Shown here: positions 9,101 through 14,331 of the stretch, piece by piece | How the letters are laid out: every line of letters begins with the position of its first letter | Position numbering within the stretch: position 1 is the stretch's first letter | Assembly: GCA_002371135.1 (NCBI GenBank) | Contig: DFGB01000005.1 | Coordinates: 1-19,753, forward strand | Length of the DNA: 19,753 nucleotides | Direction of reading: 5' to 3' | DNA from: Verrucomicrobia bacterium UBA3761 | GTDB lineage: Bacteria; Verrucomicrobiota; Kiritimatiellia; RFP12; UBA1067 | Notes under the pieces: model-generated | Told to the model about the DNA's origin: nothing | Databases searched by the model: none | Seen by the model: only the letters and a program-made list of their open reading frames with translations | Program-made: the position numbers and the translations under genes

Positions 9101-11492
9101 GTATCTCGCCGGCGGCAACGTCAAGTTCACTTCCAAGGACGAAGAATACCAGACCTACTCCGTGCCGATTTACATCGAGGACGGCACGACGAACGAAATC
9201 TCCCTCGCCTCGCACTGCTACATGAACAGCAGGCTCATCGGCAACGGCGACGTCCAATTCAACATCGAACACGTCCGTTCGGTATTCAAGAGCAACATGT
9301 CGTCCTTCACCGGCAACGTCACCGCGCACGGGAACTGGACGAAAAAGAGCACAGGCAAGTACCTGCCTACATTCTACCACGCCTCGTATTGGAACTACCC
9401 CAACACCCGCTTCAACCTGACAGGCGACATCCACATGGCCTCGAAGGCGCGCAACGTCACATGCCACCTTGGCGGCCTCTCCGGCACGTCCGGCACATAC
9501 CTCAGCGGCTCGGACACGAAATCCTCCGGCTCCGGCACAACGTGGTACGTCGGCTACGCGAACTCAAACGAAGAATTCGCAGGCACGATTGACGACTACA
9601 ACTCAGATCGCTCCGCCAAGGGCACGACATCCATCGTCAAAGTCGGCACGGGATACTGGCGACTGACCGGAACTAGCGTCCACTCGGGCACGACTACCGT
9701 AAACGGAGGCGCGCTCATCGTGAACGGCACCCTTCCCGCCTCCTCTGCGGTGATCGTGAACGACGGCGGCACGCTGCAAGGCAACGGCACGATCCACGGC
9801 TCGATTACGGTGAACGACGGCGGCACGATCCGCGCCGGCGACTACATCTCCGACGACGACGAGGACGCTTCCGGCGGCTTCGACGACGATGCCTACGACA
9901 AAGCGAACCTCTACTTCGACGGCGGCATCACGCTCAACTCCGGCGCCCGCGTCGTCATCCCCGTCGCCCGCACGACAAGCGGCGATCTCGTATGTCCGCG
10001 CCTCAGGCCCTACACCGGCACGAGTTTCTCGATAGCCGAGGGCGTCACGCTCGAATTCGACCTCTCCAAAGTCGACGAACTCAAGGCCAACGAGAAAATC
10101 TACATCATGTCGCTCGTCCCATCGTTCAAAGATCACAAGGTCTTCGATGCGATCGAACCTGCGACGCCCGGCCACGGCCTCAAGTGGGATACGTCGAAAC
10201 TGTATACGGATAAATACATCTCCGTCGTGAAGGACGACGATTTCGTCTGGAACCTCGAGCCTGCCGCGGCAAGCGGGAGGACCGCGCTTGTCGCGGCCAG
10301 CAGCACCGACGCTGCATTCGACGCGCTCACTGTCAAACGCCCGGCGACCACCGCATACATCTCGGAAGAGACTTACAAGGAATACTTCAAATACTCTTAC
10401 TCAAAGTCCGGCGGCAACTACACCGTAAGCGTCACCGGCATCGCAGACGATGTCGTGGACGAGGTGGTAAACTCGACAATCGACGCCCTTCTCAACCAGG
10501 ACGCCGATTCCGACGGCTACATCACCATCGCAGTCAAGCCCGGCCTCTACTACGGCATCGCGCCCGGCACGCGCGCAAACATCGACGCCCCGACGCGCTA
10601 TCTCGCAGGAGACTTCACGTGGAAATTCAAGAAGCCGTCCGGCAATTCGAAATTCGTACGCATCGATATCGGCGCGAGCGCAACAGACTCCGGCGCGTTC
10701 ACCGGCGCGAGCGTCCTCGTCACCGTCTTGACTGTCACGAACGGCGGCACGCTCGACCTTTCGACATTCTCCAACGCGACCGCGACGCCCCGCGGCCACA
10801 TCACCCTGCGCGGCAAGGCAACGCTCGCCCTTCTCGAATCCCAGACCGCCAACCTCGATGTTGGCGACTCCTTCACCATATTCGACAACCCCGCCCAGTG
10901 GACTGTAAACGGGTCGTTCACCTCGATCGACCCGGAAAAGCCCGGCGCGAACATGGCGTGGGACATGTCGAAACTTAACGGCGGCTCGCTTGCGCTTTCG
11001 GTCGTATCTAAAATCGAGGCCGTCTCCCCGGCCGAACCCCAGGAGAACCTTACCGAGAAGGATGCGAACGAACTCGCCGCGAACGGCACGGTCGCCGCGC
11101 CGGACGACTTGACTTCGGAGCAGCAGGCGTATTATGCGAGCCTGTTCAGCCTCGTCGCATTCCCCTCTGGAGACATGTGGACGGTGGCCGCGCTCATGAA
11201 CGAGAATGGAACAAACACCGTGGCCGAATGCGCAAACGCGATGATCAAGAGCGAGGCAATTGCGGAAATGCTCGCCGCAGTCTCCGACGCCGACGCGAAT
11301 GCGCAGACGGTGAGCGTCCCGAACGCCATCCCCGGCCTCTACTATTCCGTCTCCTCCGCCGCCGCGATCAAGAACATGAAGGAGGCTGGCGAACGCAAAC
11401 GCGCAGGCTCGTCAGGCGTCGTCGAACTCACGTTCCCGCACTACAAGACCGGCTCGGCCTTCTACCAGATCCTCATCAACAGCAGGAAGTAG
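126..11492 (+). CDS. Giant secreted multi-domain protein with LamG-like modules, PL1 pectate lyase domain, FN3 and autotransporter-type beta-strand repeats
   Basis: This encodes 3788 residues. Residues 1-28 form a signal peptide ending SQA. Three tandem modules follow, starting near residues 31, 731 and 1417, each opening with a WxG...NW motif and continuing with Gly/Thr-rich beta-helix rungs of the type LNITGGTF. Each holds a LamG/concanavalin-like domain (about 389-596, 1121-1286, 1838-2042) ending in a YLxxKW helix. An acidic linker (2178-2233) precedes a PL1-type pectate lyase domain (2234-2580) with FPGAYGWGRF, GQTAPGEG and DHCSFSW. D2359 and R2423 (in STRNNK) are the likely calcium-site and catalytic positions. 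A DSDNDGIPDAWE calcium motif (2598-2609), an FN3 domain (about 2653-2742), more beta-strand repeats including a textbook autotransporter-associated repeat (3170-3201), and two PGLYY motifs (3472, 3736) complete it. No autotransporter barrel or PEP-CTERM tail is visible. Likely role is surface glycan binding and pectin cleavage; exact substrate is unknown. Confidence 0.85.
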   Translation: MSVKERIMPALHGAFAAAMTLAALPSQALDNVWYGTGDGYWETSANWSAFSTGNYWVMRSDATSKAVKFKSKAPLAYTLAIATEGMTFSADSGTCGLVQSTNDVRIGAWETGSLAIESGTHVINELAVASAWWGKAVDGTLTMNGGKLTVSTASYIGSASEANATGTDGLVTVNNGELVFSQAPVLGVKYGTTGTIDIDGGTVATPGFTVDAGTATVNLDGGTLKPTEDGATLIPSGVLLTIGDTESTIELSGQTVTIEGAVAGVYGTDQTTGKLKVKGWGKLIVTGEIKLDTLTISPNDYYSSDLDTYTLVVEAKSAFLRHLYGAGDLVTTSGVNTGDGAFYGKISGSGGLRTRGATTLYGLNDFTGGITFADNASLILVSSLDGISPLWRVDASDESTITKNSSGNVTTWASKVTSGYQANGVFANSSSTCTTTTGYFGGKTAVLSSGSTLTSSWTNDGNNNNYHTTAVIGAVAVQSHNANSILLKYIGGNNYYLGRYNSNADYWTKMHGSKNPKNDGVWQNGVYMDQAFHSDGKVLSILGDPRYSGSTSLALGAESGASVAIGELVAFNSNPTTAQRRQIETYLANKWNIEGMGKSLPEVELTLGANSTLDLGGLDVTVKKLNLPNATCTIKNGSLSVSSTANVVTQAAGDLTIPAAAGATYKAAAGYSLYVTGTPAAAFTIGLPDGDVASLVRDVKTDSTLVAFTQNGETLDGIVRLSDGTWHYGDILWTGASESSVKYWDDEANWDVWDPANTTWRTIYKPETIYFRGNTGPVNDFQVDAVKVVFAADGEYGFNETGGWMKIGAHNDGELEIESGTHRSALDLRVGSAIYSSNTKGVFTLKDGAIFKAGYWIWLGAANAGLSSEGVANIEGGELVAGDNGDDWNGRLIVGGDANCSGTLNQSGGLVSSVRNNDSGYAMVVGGGASATGVYNLSGGEYEARYGRVLLGESAGAKGTLNITGGTFTAEGIDKGQGTAEIFLDGGTLAATGTTEWFISSGVSLAIGEHGGRIDTQGRSITIGANLKGSGMLAILGGGTVTFTGDRSQFTGTVAELYVGEGETQSILGNAPYDGAIVVGGTLKIATPYELEGCDLHHDFGTDDFDANFTEVYGGLAAGDNININGRAALHSDTFGIRAKTASKCLTSFAVVQLGAIPAYVKLFMSETYTYAIQEHNTNGYWVRRASSWDDSGNGIWLNGVEHAKITTNPTVVSVSGAWTRNMLDSSRTTKTEKIVCGTTISSDNKAGTPSSMTWGEVLLYNRELSATERQGVESYLMKKWGISDAYNPLTSANDVYMTSPGAVLDLGGLDLTVNSFTGCGTVSNGTLRTVDKTYTQGEGALTIPAVNGATYYASSSRYKLRLDDAAGKSVTIVIPENWFQSSGNLIFCQGDATFVFEGEEIELKKNANGWYTNGDTTWIGESESTVKYWDDIANWSGSEGLRKFLDGVDASGVTFRSAETLEGNLYIETTTGGGVTFLAEGDGYGLSQPGNKSHNTFVGYASNGELTVDGGRHHFANDLIVGSGEKKSGAVGDFALASGRVETEYWLLVGAAGGTGNVYVDGGELLVGVRNFDGTYYETGDACIDMCRDANSKGNFYLTGGAVRSETGSATGCALLVGNGANSVATFTISGGYYTARNAGEIRLAGGAGSKGTLNVEGGTIYVGRIAKGLGTAELFIDGGTLAPQASGTFIASGIETTIGDNGGTIYLEGQDIVIDGDIAGAGDLAISGWGSVTVKGKIELGGGTLTVDETSQTSLVLTADNIDAGAIEGTGTIVISSSEGNLAAGGGTFYGIVKGNGGFKVRGATTLYGLGNYAGSLSIADGGSLALVSSIEGLSPLWRVDASETASLTIVDGKVTNWTSLTGNGYFSNAASAMTLTTSHFGGMNAVVTQGSTLTSSWSNDGSAQKIYHTQSVFGSIVTLDHSRGGPVLLSFDGGKNCWFGRRQDGSTYDNWTKMSGSGNASIEGIWQNGVYKDVAFHNDERVIDFLWYNRISSLTSLNIGGSSGSLAIGELIAFNYNPDTVQRKKIESYLANKWNVGEMGRALPYVAVEMEDGTTLDLGGLDVNVPSFHGSGTVRNGTLVTADKKYTQGNGALTIPAVDGATYYASNSDSKLEITGGAGKTVTIHIPAGWLGVNTNTYTYITCDAKTVNFTYGDANGEEKRTFFNMGDGRYRFGTAAAEEEDPVDPGDDDEPVDVDEPEEDGGYDFGSYSTSNSLDDANEDALDDAESGLAFPGAYGWGRFAKGARASSSPSVYHVVNLNDSGTGSLRDAVSKPNRIVVFDVSGVIKISSRITFASNLYVAGQTAPGEGITVYGNGCSFSGANNLICRYIRWRMGHIGSSGKDCAGIANGANMIFDHCSFSWGLDETFSINPDGKGTYPQNITLQNCIFGQGLMTHSAGGLMQANYITLYRNLYVDNSTRNNKVKGINQYANNIVYNWKNGCYIMGGDSSGSSYCTITGNLFINGPVSSSSNALGGGNSDFHFYGDDNWQDKNRNGRLDASLVTHDGGGDSVSLDYITAKIGAVPSLPMYAGNELLEKNLGKVGASLPYRDQSDCYMIDEVRTVGTSGGLITYEDTLAIGAPDTWKWWSGTARADSDNDGIPDAWEEANGLDKTKNDSLVLASNGRYNIENYINSITAGDRQFFLRAPVTLKADTTTTKTVKLTWRDYTYGEIGFSIEKKESSGAWTQVGRAKANATAFKVGELVPGTYYTFRVRAVGRQDGALVYSDSAEITVSTREQQTGEVDIDTYKPNFTFKSGEQSYWDKNHRTWTQNTIYLDSDDGSAKVLLNTSGDEGVTVTASVAPASIVANGTGTMTVNRVGNITGATTINKGNIGTLKLVKGTNGTNAGTYTGKVVNHGGVIEFDSIANGGYASALGKSTSDPLNWVFDGGTYRYTGGSASTDRSATFRKDSTLEIANSGTTLTMTGAMEGTGDFILDGEGTLAIPNANTFFGSKTRNAVIKGGTLHLTTTGDSGSARNFANGNTIKNLYLAGGNVKFTSKDEEYQTYSVPIYIEDGTTNEISLASHCYMNSRLIGNGDVQFNIEHVRSVFKSNMSSFTGNVTAHGNWTKKSTGKYLPTFYHASYWNYPNTRFNLTGDIHMASKARNVTCHLGGLSGTSGTYLSGSDTKSSGSGTTWYVGYANSNEEFAGTIDDYNSDRSAKGTTSIVKVGTGYWRLTGTSVHSGTTTVNGGALIVNGTLPASSAVIVNDGGTLQGNGTIHGSITVNDGGTIRAGDYISDDDEDASGGFDDDAYDKANLYFDGGITLNSGARVVIPVARTTSGDLVCPRLRPYTGTSFSIAEGVTLEFDLSKVDELKANEKIYIMSLVPSFKDHKVFDAIEPATPGHGLKWDTSKLYTDKYISVVKDDDFVWNLEPAAASGRTALVAASSTDAAFDALTVKRPATTAYISEETYKEYFKYSYSKSGGNYTVSVTGIADDVVDEVVNSTIDALLNQDADSDGYITIAVKPGLYYGIAPGTRANIDAPTRYLAGDFTWKFKKPSGNSKFVRIDIGASATDSGAFTGASVLVTVLTVTNGGTLDLSTFSNATATPRGHITLRGKATLALLESQTANLDVGDSFTIFDNPAQWTVNGSFTSIDPEKPGANMAWDMSKLNGGSLALSVVSKIEAVSPAEPQENLTEKDANELAANGTVAAPDDLTSEQQAYYASLFSLVAFPSGDMWTVAALMNENGTNTVAECANAMIKSEAIAEMLAAVSDADANAQTVSVPNAIPGLYYSVSSAAAIKNMKEAGERKRAGSSGVVELTFPHYKTGSAFYQILINSRK
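1285..1916 (+). other. LamG-like lectin domain, copy 1 (inside the giant gene)
   Basis: The domain starts at SPLWRVDAS and ends with the helix RRQIETYLANKWNIEGMG. LamG/concanavalin-like domains of this type often precede a Leu/Asp-rich LDLGGLDV strand, which also follows here. The first 25 bp are identical to 5632-5656, showing that copies 1 and 3 come from an internal duplication. Carbohydrate binding is expected from the fold but not shown. Confidence 0.6.
3487..3984 (+). other. LamG-like lectin domain, copy 2, shortened and diverged
   Basis: This copy lacks the LWRVDAS opening found in copies 1 and 3 and begins instead from a NININGRAAL strand. Its end is well kept: GEVLLYNRELSATERQGVE, then YLMKKWGIS, followed by LDLGGLDLTV. 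It is about 130 bp shorter than the other two. Whether it still binds sugar cannot be judged. Confidence 0.5.
5632..6250 (+). other. LamG-like lectin domain, copy 3
   Basis: It repeats copy 1 closely: SPLWRVDASE, then LTSSWSNDG, WQNGVYKDVAFHNDE, and the closing KKIESYLANKWNVGEMG. The upstream strand TRGATTLYGL in copy 1 is VRGATTLYGL here, so the duplicated block includes the beta-helix rungs before the lectin domain. Confidence 0.6.
6825..7865 (+). other. PL1-type pectate lyase domain inside the giant protein
   Basis: The domain begins AFPGAYGWGRFAKGARA and carries SGTGSLRDAV, VFDVSGVIKI, LYVAGQTAPGEGITVYG and MIFDHCSFSWGLDE, all typical of the secreted PL1 group common in Bacteroidota and PVC bacteria. 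The expected catalytic arginine lies in NSTRNNKVKG (R2423), where the family usually has RNP; here the proline is replaced by Asn. These enzymes cleave polygalacturonate by beta-elimination and need calcium. A DSDNDG calcium motif follows the domain. Confidence 0.7.
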
Positions 11493-11506
11493 GAGCTTCT
11501 GCGCAA

Positions 11507-11573
11507 AGGGGGGCGCGGCTTCAGCCGCGCACGCACTTTGCTTCACTATGCGCGGCTGAAGCCGCGCCTCCTT
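11507..11573. repeat. Strong inverted repeat with self-palindromic arms, possible terminator between converging genes
   Basis: The 20-bp arms at 11512-11531 and 11549-11568 are perfect reverse complements, and G-T or A-T pairs extend the stem to 11507 and 11573. The loop is 17 nt. Each arm is itself nearly palindromic, GCGCGGCT and AGCCGCGC around a 2-bp centre, so each arm could fold alone. It lies 15 bp after the giant gene's stop and 76 bp past the stop of the converging toroid gene. A short TTTT (11578-11581) follows on the plus strand, so weak terminator function is possible. A dispersed REP-like element is an equally good reading. Confidence 0.7.
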
Positions 11574-11593
11574 GGCGTTTTACGCATTCCTTA

Positions 11594-11616
11594 TCAACAC
11601 AGAGGGCTCACAGGGG
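11594..11616 (+). repeat. Degenerate copy of the AACACAGAGG intergenic repeat
   Basis: The 12 bases TCAACACAGAGG (11594-11605) are identical to 19460-19471, where they begin a palindromic ladder element. Here they are followed by a degraded GCTCACAGGG instead of GCACAGAG, and no facing arm is found. It appears to be a solo half-element. Confidence 0.45.
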
Positions 11617-11648
11617 GTCTGCGTTCTCTCAAGATGCCAGCATGCTTC

Positions 11649-12707
11649 TTACTTGCATGAAAGCTCGAGGGCGAGCATTGCAAATGACGTGCAGAGAACG
11701 GGATCGGCTTCCCAGAAGCGATTGTTGTCGTTGGACCAGCTGCCGTCGGGCTTCTGCAGGGAAATCAATTTCGCCGCAAGTTCGTCGCGCCAGACATGTT
11801 CGCCCACTTTGTCGACATTCGCGGCGGAGAGCGCTCGGGCGAGGATGTCGTAGAAATAATATAAGCCTTGGCTGCCCATGCCGGGGTTCTCGTCGAGCGA
11901 CCAGAACTTCTGGCAATACTCAAGCGCGTTCTTGACGCGAGGATCTCCGCGATCGAGATTGGCATGGCACATAGAAAGGACGGCGGCGTAGGTCATGGAG
12001 CCATATGCGCGCAGCGAGACGCGTCCGGAGGCGTTTGTCGTAGAGCCGCCCTGCGGAGTGCGTTCGTTGTAGGCGGCGCCGCCGGCGTCCGGGCCGTCTT
12101 TTTTGAGAAGGTTGTCGACGAACGCGAGCGCCTTGTCCCAATCGACATCGACGCGTCTGCCGCCCTGGCGCAACTCTTCGAGCGACGATGTGCGATGCAT
12201 AGCATCGAGGGCGTATGCAGTGTTGGAGAGGTCGGCGTAGCGGCGGCGCGAAATCTTGTCGTAGCCGAACCCGCCCGCCATCGTATCGTCGCCGGTCAGC
12301 TGCGACGAGGCGATGTATTCGCGCGCCTTGAGGAGCGCCGTCGCAGGCGCCTTGCCTGAGACGAAGAGTGCGCTCAGGCAGACCGATGTATTGTAATTGC
12401 CGAGCCCGGAGCCGCCGCGCCCCGGTTTCGGGACGTAGAACCCGCCGTCATCACGCTGCGTGGAAAGGACATAGGCGACGCCCTTGGCTACGGCGCCTTG
12501 CGCATCCGCCCGCCACTGGGAAAGCGCCCAGACCGGGAGGGCCGTGAGCGCAGGCATCTGCTTGTCGCTCCAATAGCCTTCCTCATTCTGGCTGGCGAGC
12601 AGAAACGCCGCTCCCTTGTCGAGCGATGCGGCGATTTCGTCCGGCGTGGCCGCCGCCGCCGTCAGCGACGACAGAGCGAAAACAGATGCAACCAATATAA
12701 TTTTCAT
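11649..12707 (-). CDS. Secreted prenyltransferase/squalene-oxidase-repeat (alpha/alpha-toroid) protein
   Basis: This 352-residue protein has a signal peptide (MKIILVASVFALSSLTAAAA) and several QW-type repeats of the squalene-cyclase fold: QNEEGYW (40-46), QRDDGGF (84-90), GGFGY (145-149) and QKPDGSW (318-324). The DxDD acid motif of squalene-hopene cyclases is absent, and the protein is about half their length and exported, so terpene cyclisation is unlikely. Such proteins are frequent in Planctomycetes and relatives, with unknown function. The start is well supported by an AGGAG 4 bases before the ATG. It follows nadB by 34 bp and is probably the last gene of the dsbD-nadB transcript. Confidence 0.8.
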   Translation of the reverse strand: MKIILVASVFALSSLTAAAATPDEIAASLDKGAAFLLASQNEEGYWSDKQMPALTALPVWALSQWRADAQGAVAKGVAYVLSTQRDDGGFYVPKPGRGGSGLGNYNTSVCLSALFVSGKAPATALLKAREYIASSQLTGDDTMAGGFGYDKISRRRYADLSNTAYALDAMHRTSSLEELRQGGRRVDVDWDKALAFVDNLLKKDGPDAGGAAYNERTPQGGSTTNASGRVSLRAYGSMTYAAVLSMCHANLDRGDPRVKNALEYCQKFWSLDENPGMGSQGLYYFYDILARALSAANVDKVGEHVWRDELAAKLISLQKPDGSWSNDNNRFWEADPVLCTSFAMLALELSCK

Positions 12708-12711
12708 GATA

Positions 12712-12716
12712 CTCCT
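12712..12716 (-). promoter_or_regulatory. Shine-Dalgarno site of the toroid protein gene
   Basis: Read on the minus strand the leader is ACAAAGGAGTATC before ATG. It is the strongest ribosome binding site in the window; the rpoN and GH2 starts show no such sequence. Confidence 0.6.
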
Positions 12717-12741
12717 TTGTGGAAGAATCGAAGAAATTCTC

Positions 12742-14328
12742 TCAGTGAAACCCCGGCAGCACGGTCTGCTTCGCGGTCTTGGCGGCGCGAGGATAATCGA
12801 GCGTGTAGTGGAGGCCGCGCGACTCGTGGCGCTTCTGCGCCGAACGGACGATGAGCTCCGCGCAGACGGCGAGGTTGCGCAGTTCCAGCGTATCCGGCGT
12901 GACGAGATAGCGGAAGTAGTAGTCGCGTATCTCGCGCCGGAGAGTCTTCAGGCGGCGCGCGGCGCGCGCAAGCCGCTTGTTGGTGCGCACGATGCCCACG
13001 TAGTCCCACATAAGACGGCGAATCTCATCCCACATGTGGGCGACGAGGACGGCTTCGTCCGGCGGAACTGCGTTGCCGATTTTCCACGCCGGGATTTCCG
13101 GCGCCTTGCCATCAAAGCGTTCTGGATGCGGTCCGAGCCGCGCCGCAGCGAGACGTGCGCAGACGAGCGCCTCCATGAGCGAGTTAGAGGCGAGCCGGTT
13201 CGCGCCGTGAAGCCCCGTAGACGCGCATTCGCCAATCGCGGAAAGCCCCTTGATAGATGTCTCGCCCGCCGTCGTCGCCTTTATGCCGCCGCAAGTGTAG
13301 TGTGCAGCGGGGACTATCGGAATCAAGTCCTTGGCCATGTCGACGCCGAACTCCATGCACTTGTGGTAGATGTTGGGGAAGCGATTCATCAGATACGCAC
13401 GCCCCTTGGCGCGGATGTCGAGAAACATGCAATCGTCTCCGGTCCTCTTCATCTCCGAATCGATGGAGCGCGCCACGATATCGCGCGGCGCGAGAGAGCC
13501 GCGCGGATCGTATTTCTCCATGAACGGCCTGCCCTTCTTGTCCACTAGGACGGCTCCCTCGCCGCGGACGGCCTCTGAAATGAGGAAACGTTTGGCCTGC
13601 GGATGGTAGAGGCACGTCGGATGGAACTGGATGAACTCCATGTTCTCGATCTTCGCTCCGGCGCGCCAGGCGATTGCGATGCCGTCGCCCGTCGCGGTAT
13701 CCGGGTTGCACGTGTAGAGATACACCTTGCCGCAGCCGCCCGTCGCAAGAATCGTATTCGGCGAGCGGATGGCGTAGATTTCGTCCGTCTTGCCGTCGAG
13801 AACATACGCGCCAAGGCACCGGTTTTCGCCTTTGAGGCCGATCCTGCGCGACATGATGAGGTCGATGACGATTGTATGCTCGCGCAGGTCCACGCCGGAT
13901 TTCTTCGCACGCCGGATCATCGCCGCTTCGCACTTCTCGCCGGTGATATCTCCTGCATGGAAAATACGCCTGGCGGAATGCCCTCCTTCGCGCGTGAGAT
14001 CCCATTCTCCGTCGGGCTTCTTCGCGAACTTGACGCCGCAGTCGATCAAGTCCTGGATGCCTTCGGGCGCGTGTTCGCAAATCTCGTGCACGACCTTGGA
14101 ATTGCCGAGCCAGGCGCCCGCGATCATCGTATCGCGCGCATGCTTGTCGAACGTGTCGTTATCGTCCATCACGCAGCATATTCCGCCTTGCGCGAAATTC
14201 GTGTTGCAGTCGGCGAGTTTGCCTTTCGTCGCGACGATGACCTTGCCGTAGCTCGCAAGGTGCATTGCGCTCATCAGCCCGGACATGCCGGAGCCGACTA
14301 TAAAGTAATCGCAGTCGATCGTTTTCAT
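12742..14328 (-). CDS. nadB: L-aspartate oxidase
   Basis: This 528-residue flavoprotein oxidises L-aspartate to iminoaspartate, the first step of de novo NAD synthesis; quinolinate synthase (NadA) then uses the product. The FAD site is seen in VGSGMSG (11-17) and NFAQGG (44-49). REGGHSARRIFHAGD (113-127), EFIQFHPT (231-238), HYTCGGI (343-349), GECASTGLHGANRLASNSL (366-384) and the C-terminal ESRGLHYTLDYP (502-513) are the NadB pattern rather than that of succinate dehydrogenase. Length fits the family. Its ATG lies 3 bp after the stop of the dsbD-like gene, so the two are translationally close. nadA and nadC are not in the window. Confidence 0.93.
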   Translation of the reverse strand: MKTIDCDYFIVGSGMSGLMSAMHLASYGKVIVATKGKLADCNTNFAQGGICCVMDDNDTFDKHARDTMIAGAWLGNSKVVHEICEHAPEGIQDLIDCGVKFAKKPDGEWDLTREGGHSARRIFHAGDITGEKCEAAMIRRAKKSGVDLREHTIVIDLIMSRRIGLKGENRCLGAYVLDGKTDEIYAIRSPNTILATGGCGKVYLYTCNPDTATGDGIAIAWRAGAKIENMEFIQFHPTCLYHPQAKRFLISEAVRGEGAVLVDKKGRPFMEKYDPRGSLAPRDIVARSIDSEMKRTGDDCMFLDIRAKGRAYLMNRFPNIYHKCMEFGVDMAKDLIPIVPAAHYTCGGIKATTAGETSIKGLSAIGECASTGLHGANRLASNSLMEALVCARLAAARLGPHPERFDGKAPEIPAWKIGNAVPPDEAVLVAHMWDEIRRLMWDYVGIVRTNKRLARAARRLKTLRREIRDYYFRYLVTPDTLELRNLAVCAELIVRSAQKRHESRGLHYTLDYPRAAKTAKQTVLPGFH

Positions 14329-14331
14329 AAT

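Noticed and set aside
11649..12707. Squalene-hopene cyclase
   Set aside because: No DxDD motif, about half the needed length, and an export signal.
12742..14328. Succinate dehydrogenase or fumarate reductase flavoprotein
   Set aside because: REGGHSARRIFHAGD and the C-terminal ESRGLHYTLDYP are NadB features, and no iron-sulfur or membrane subunit genes are adjacent.
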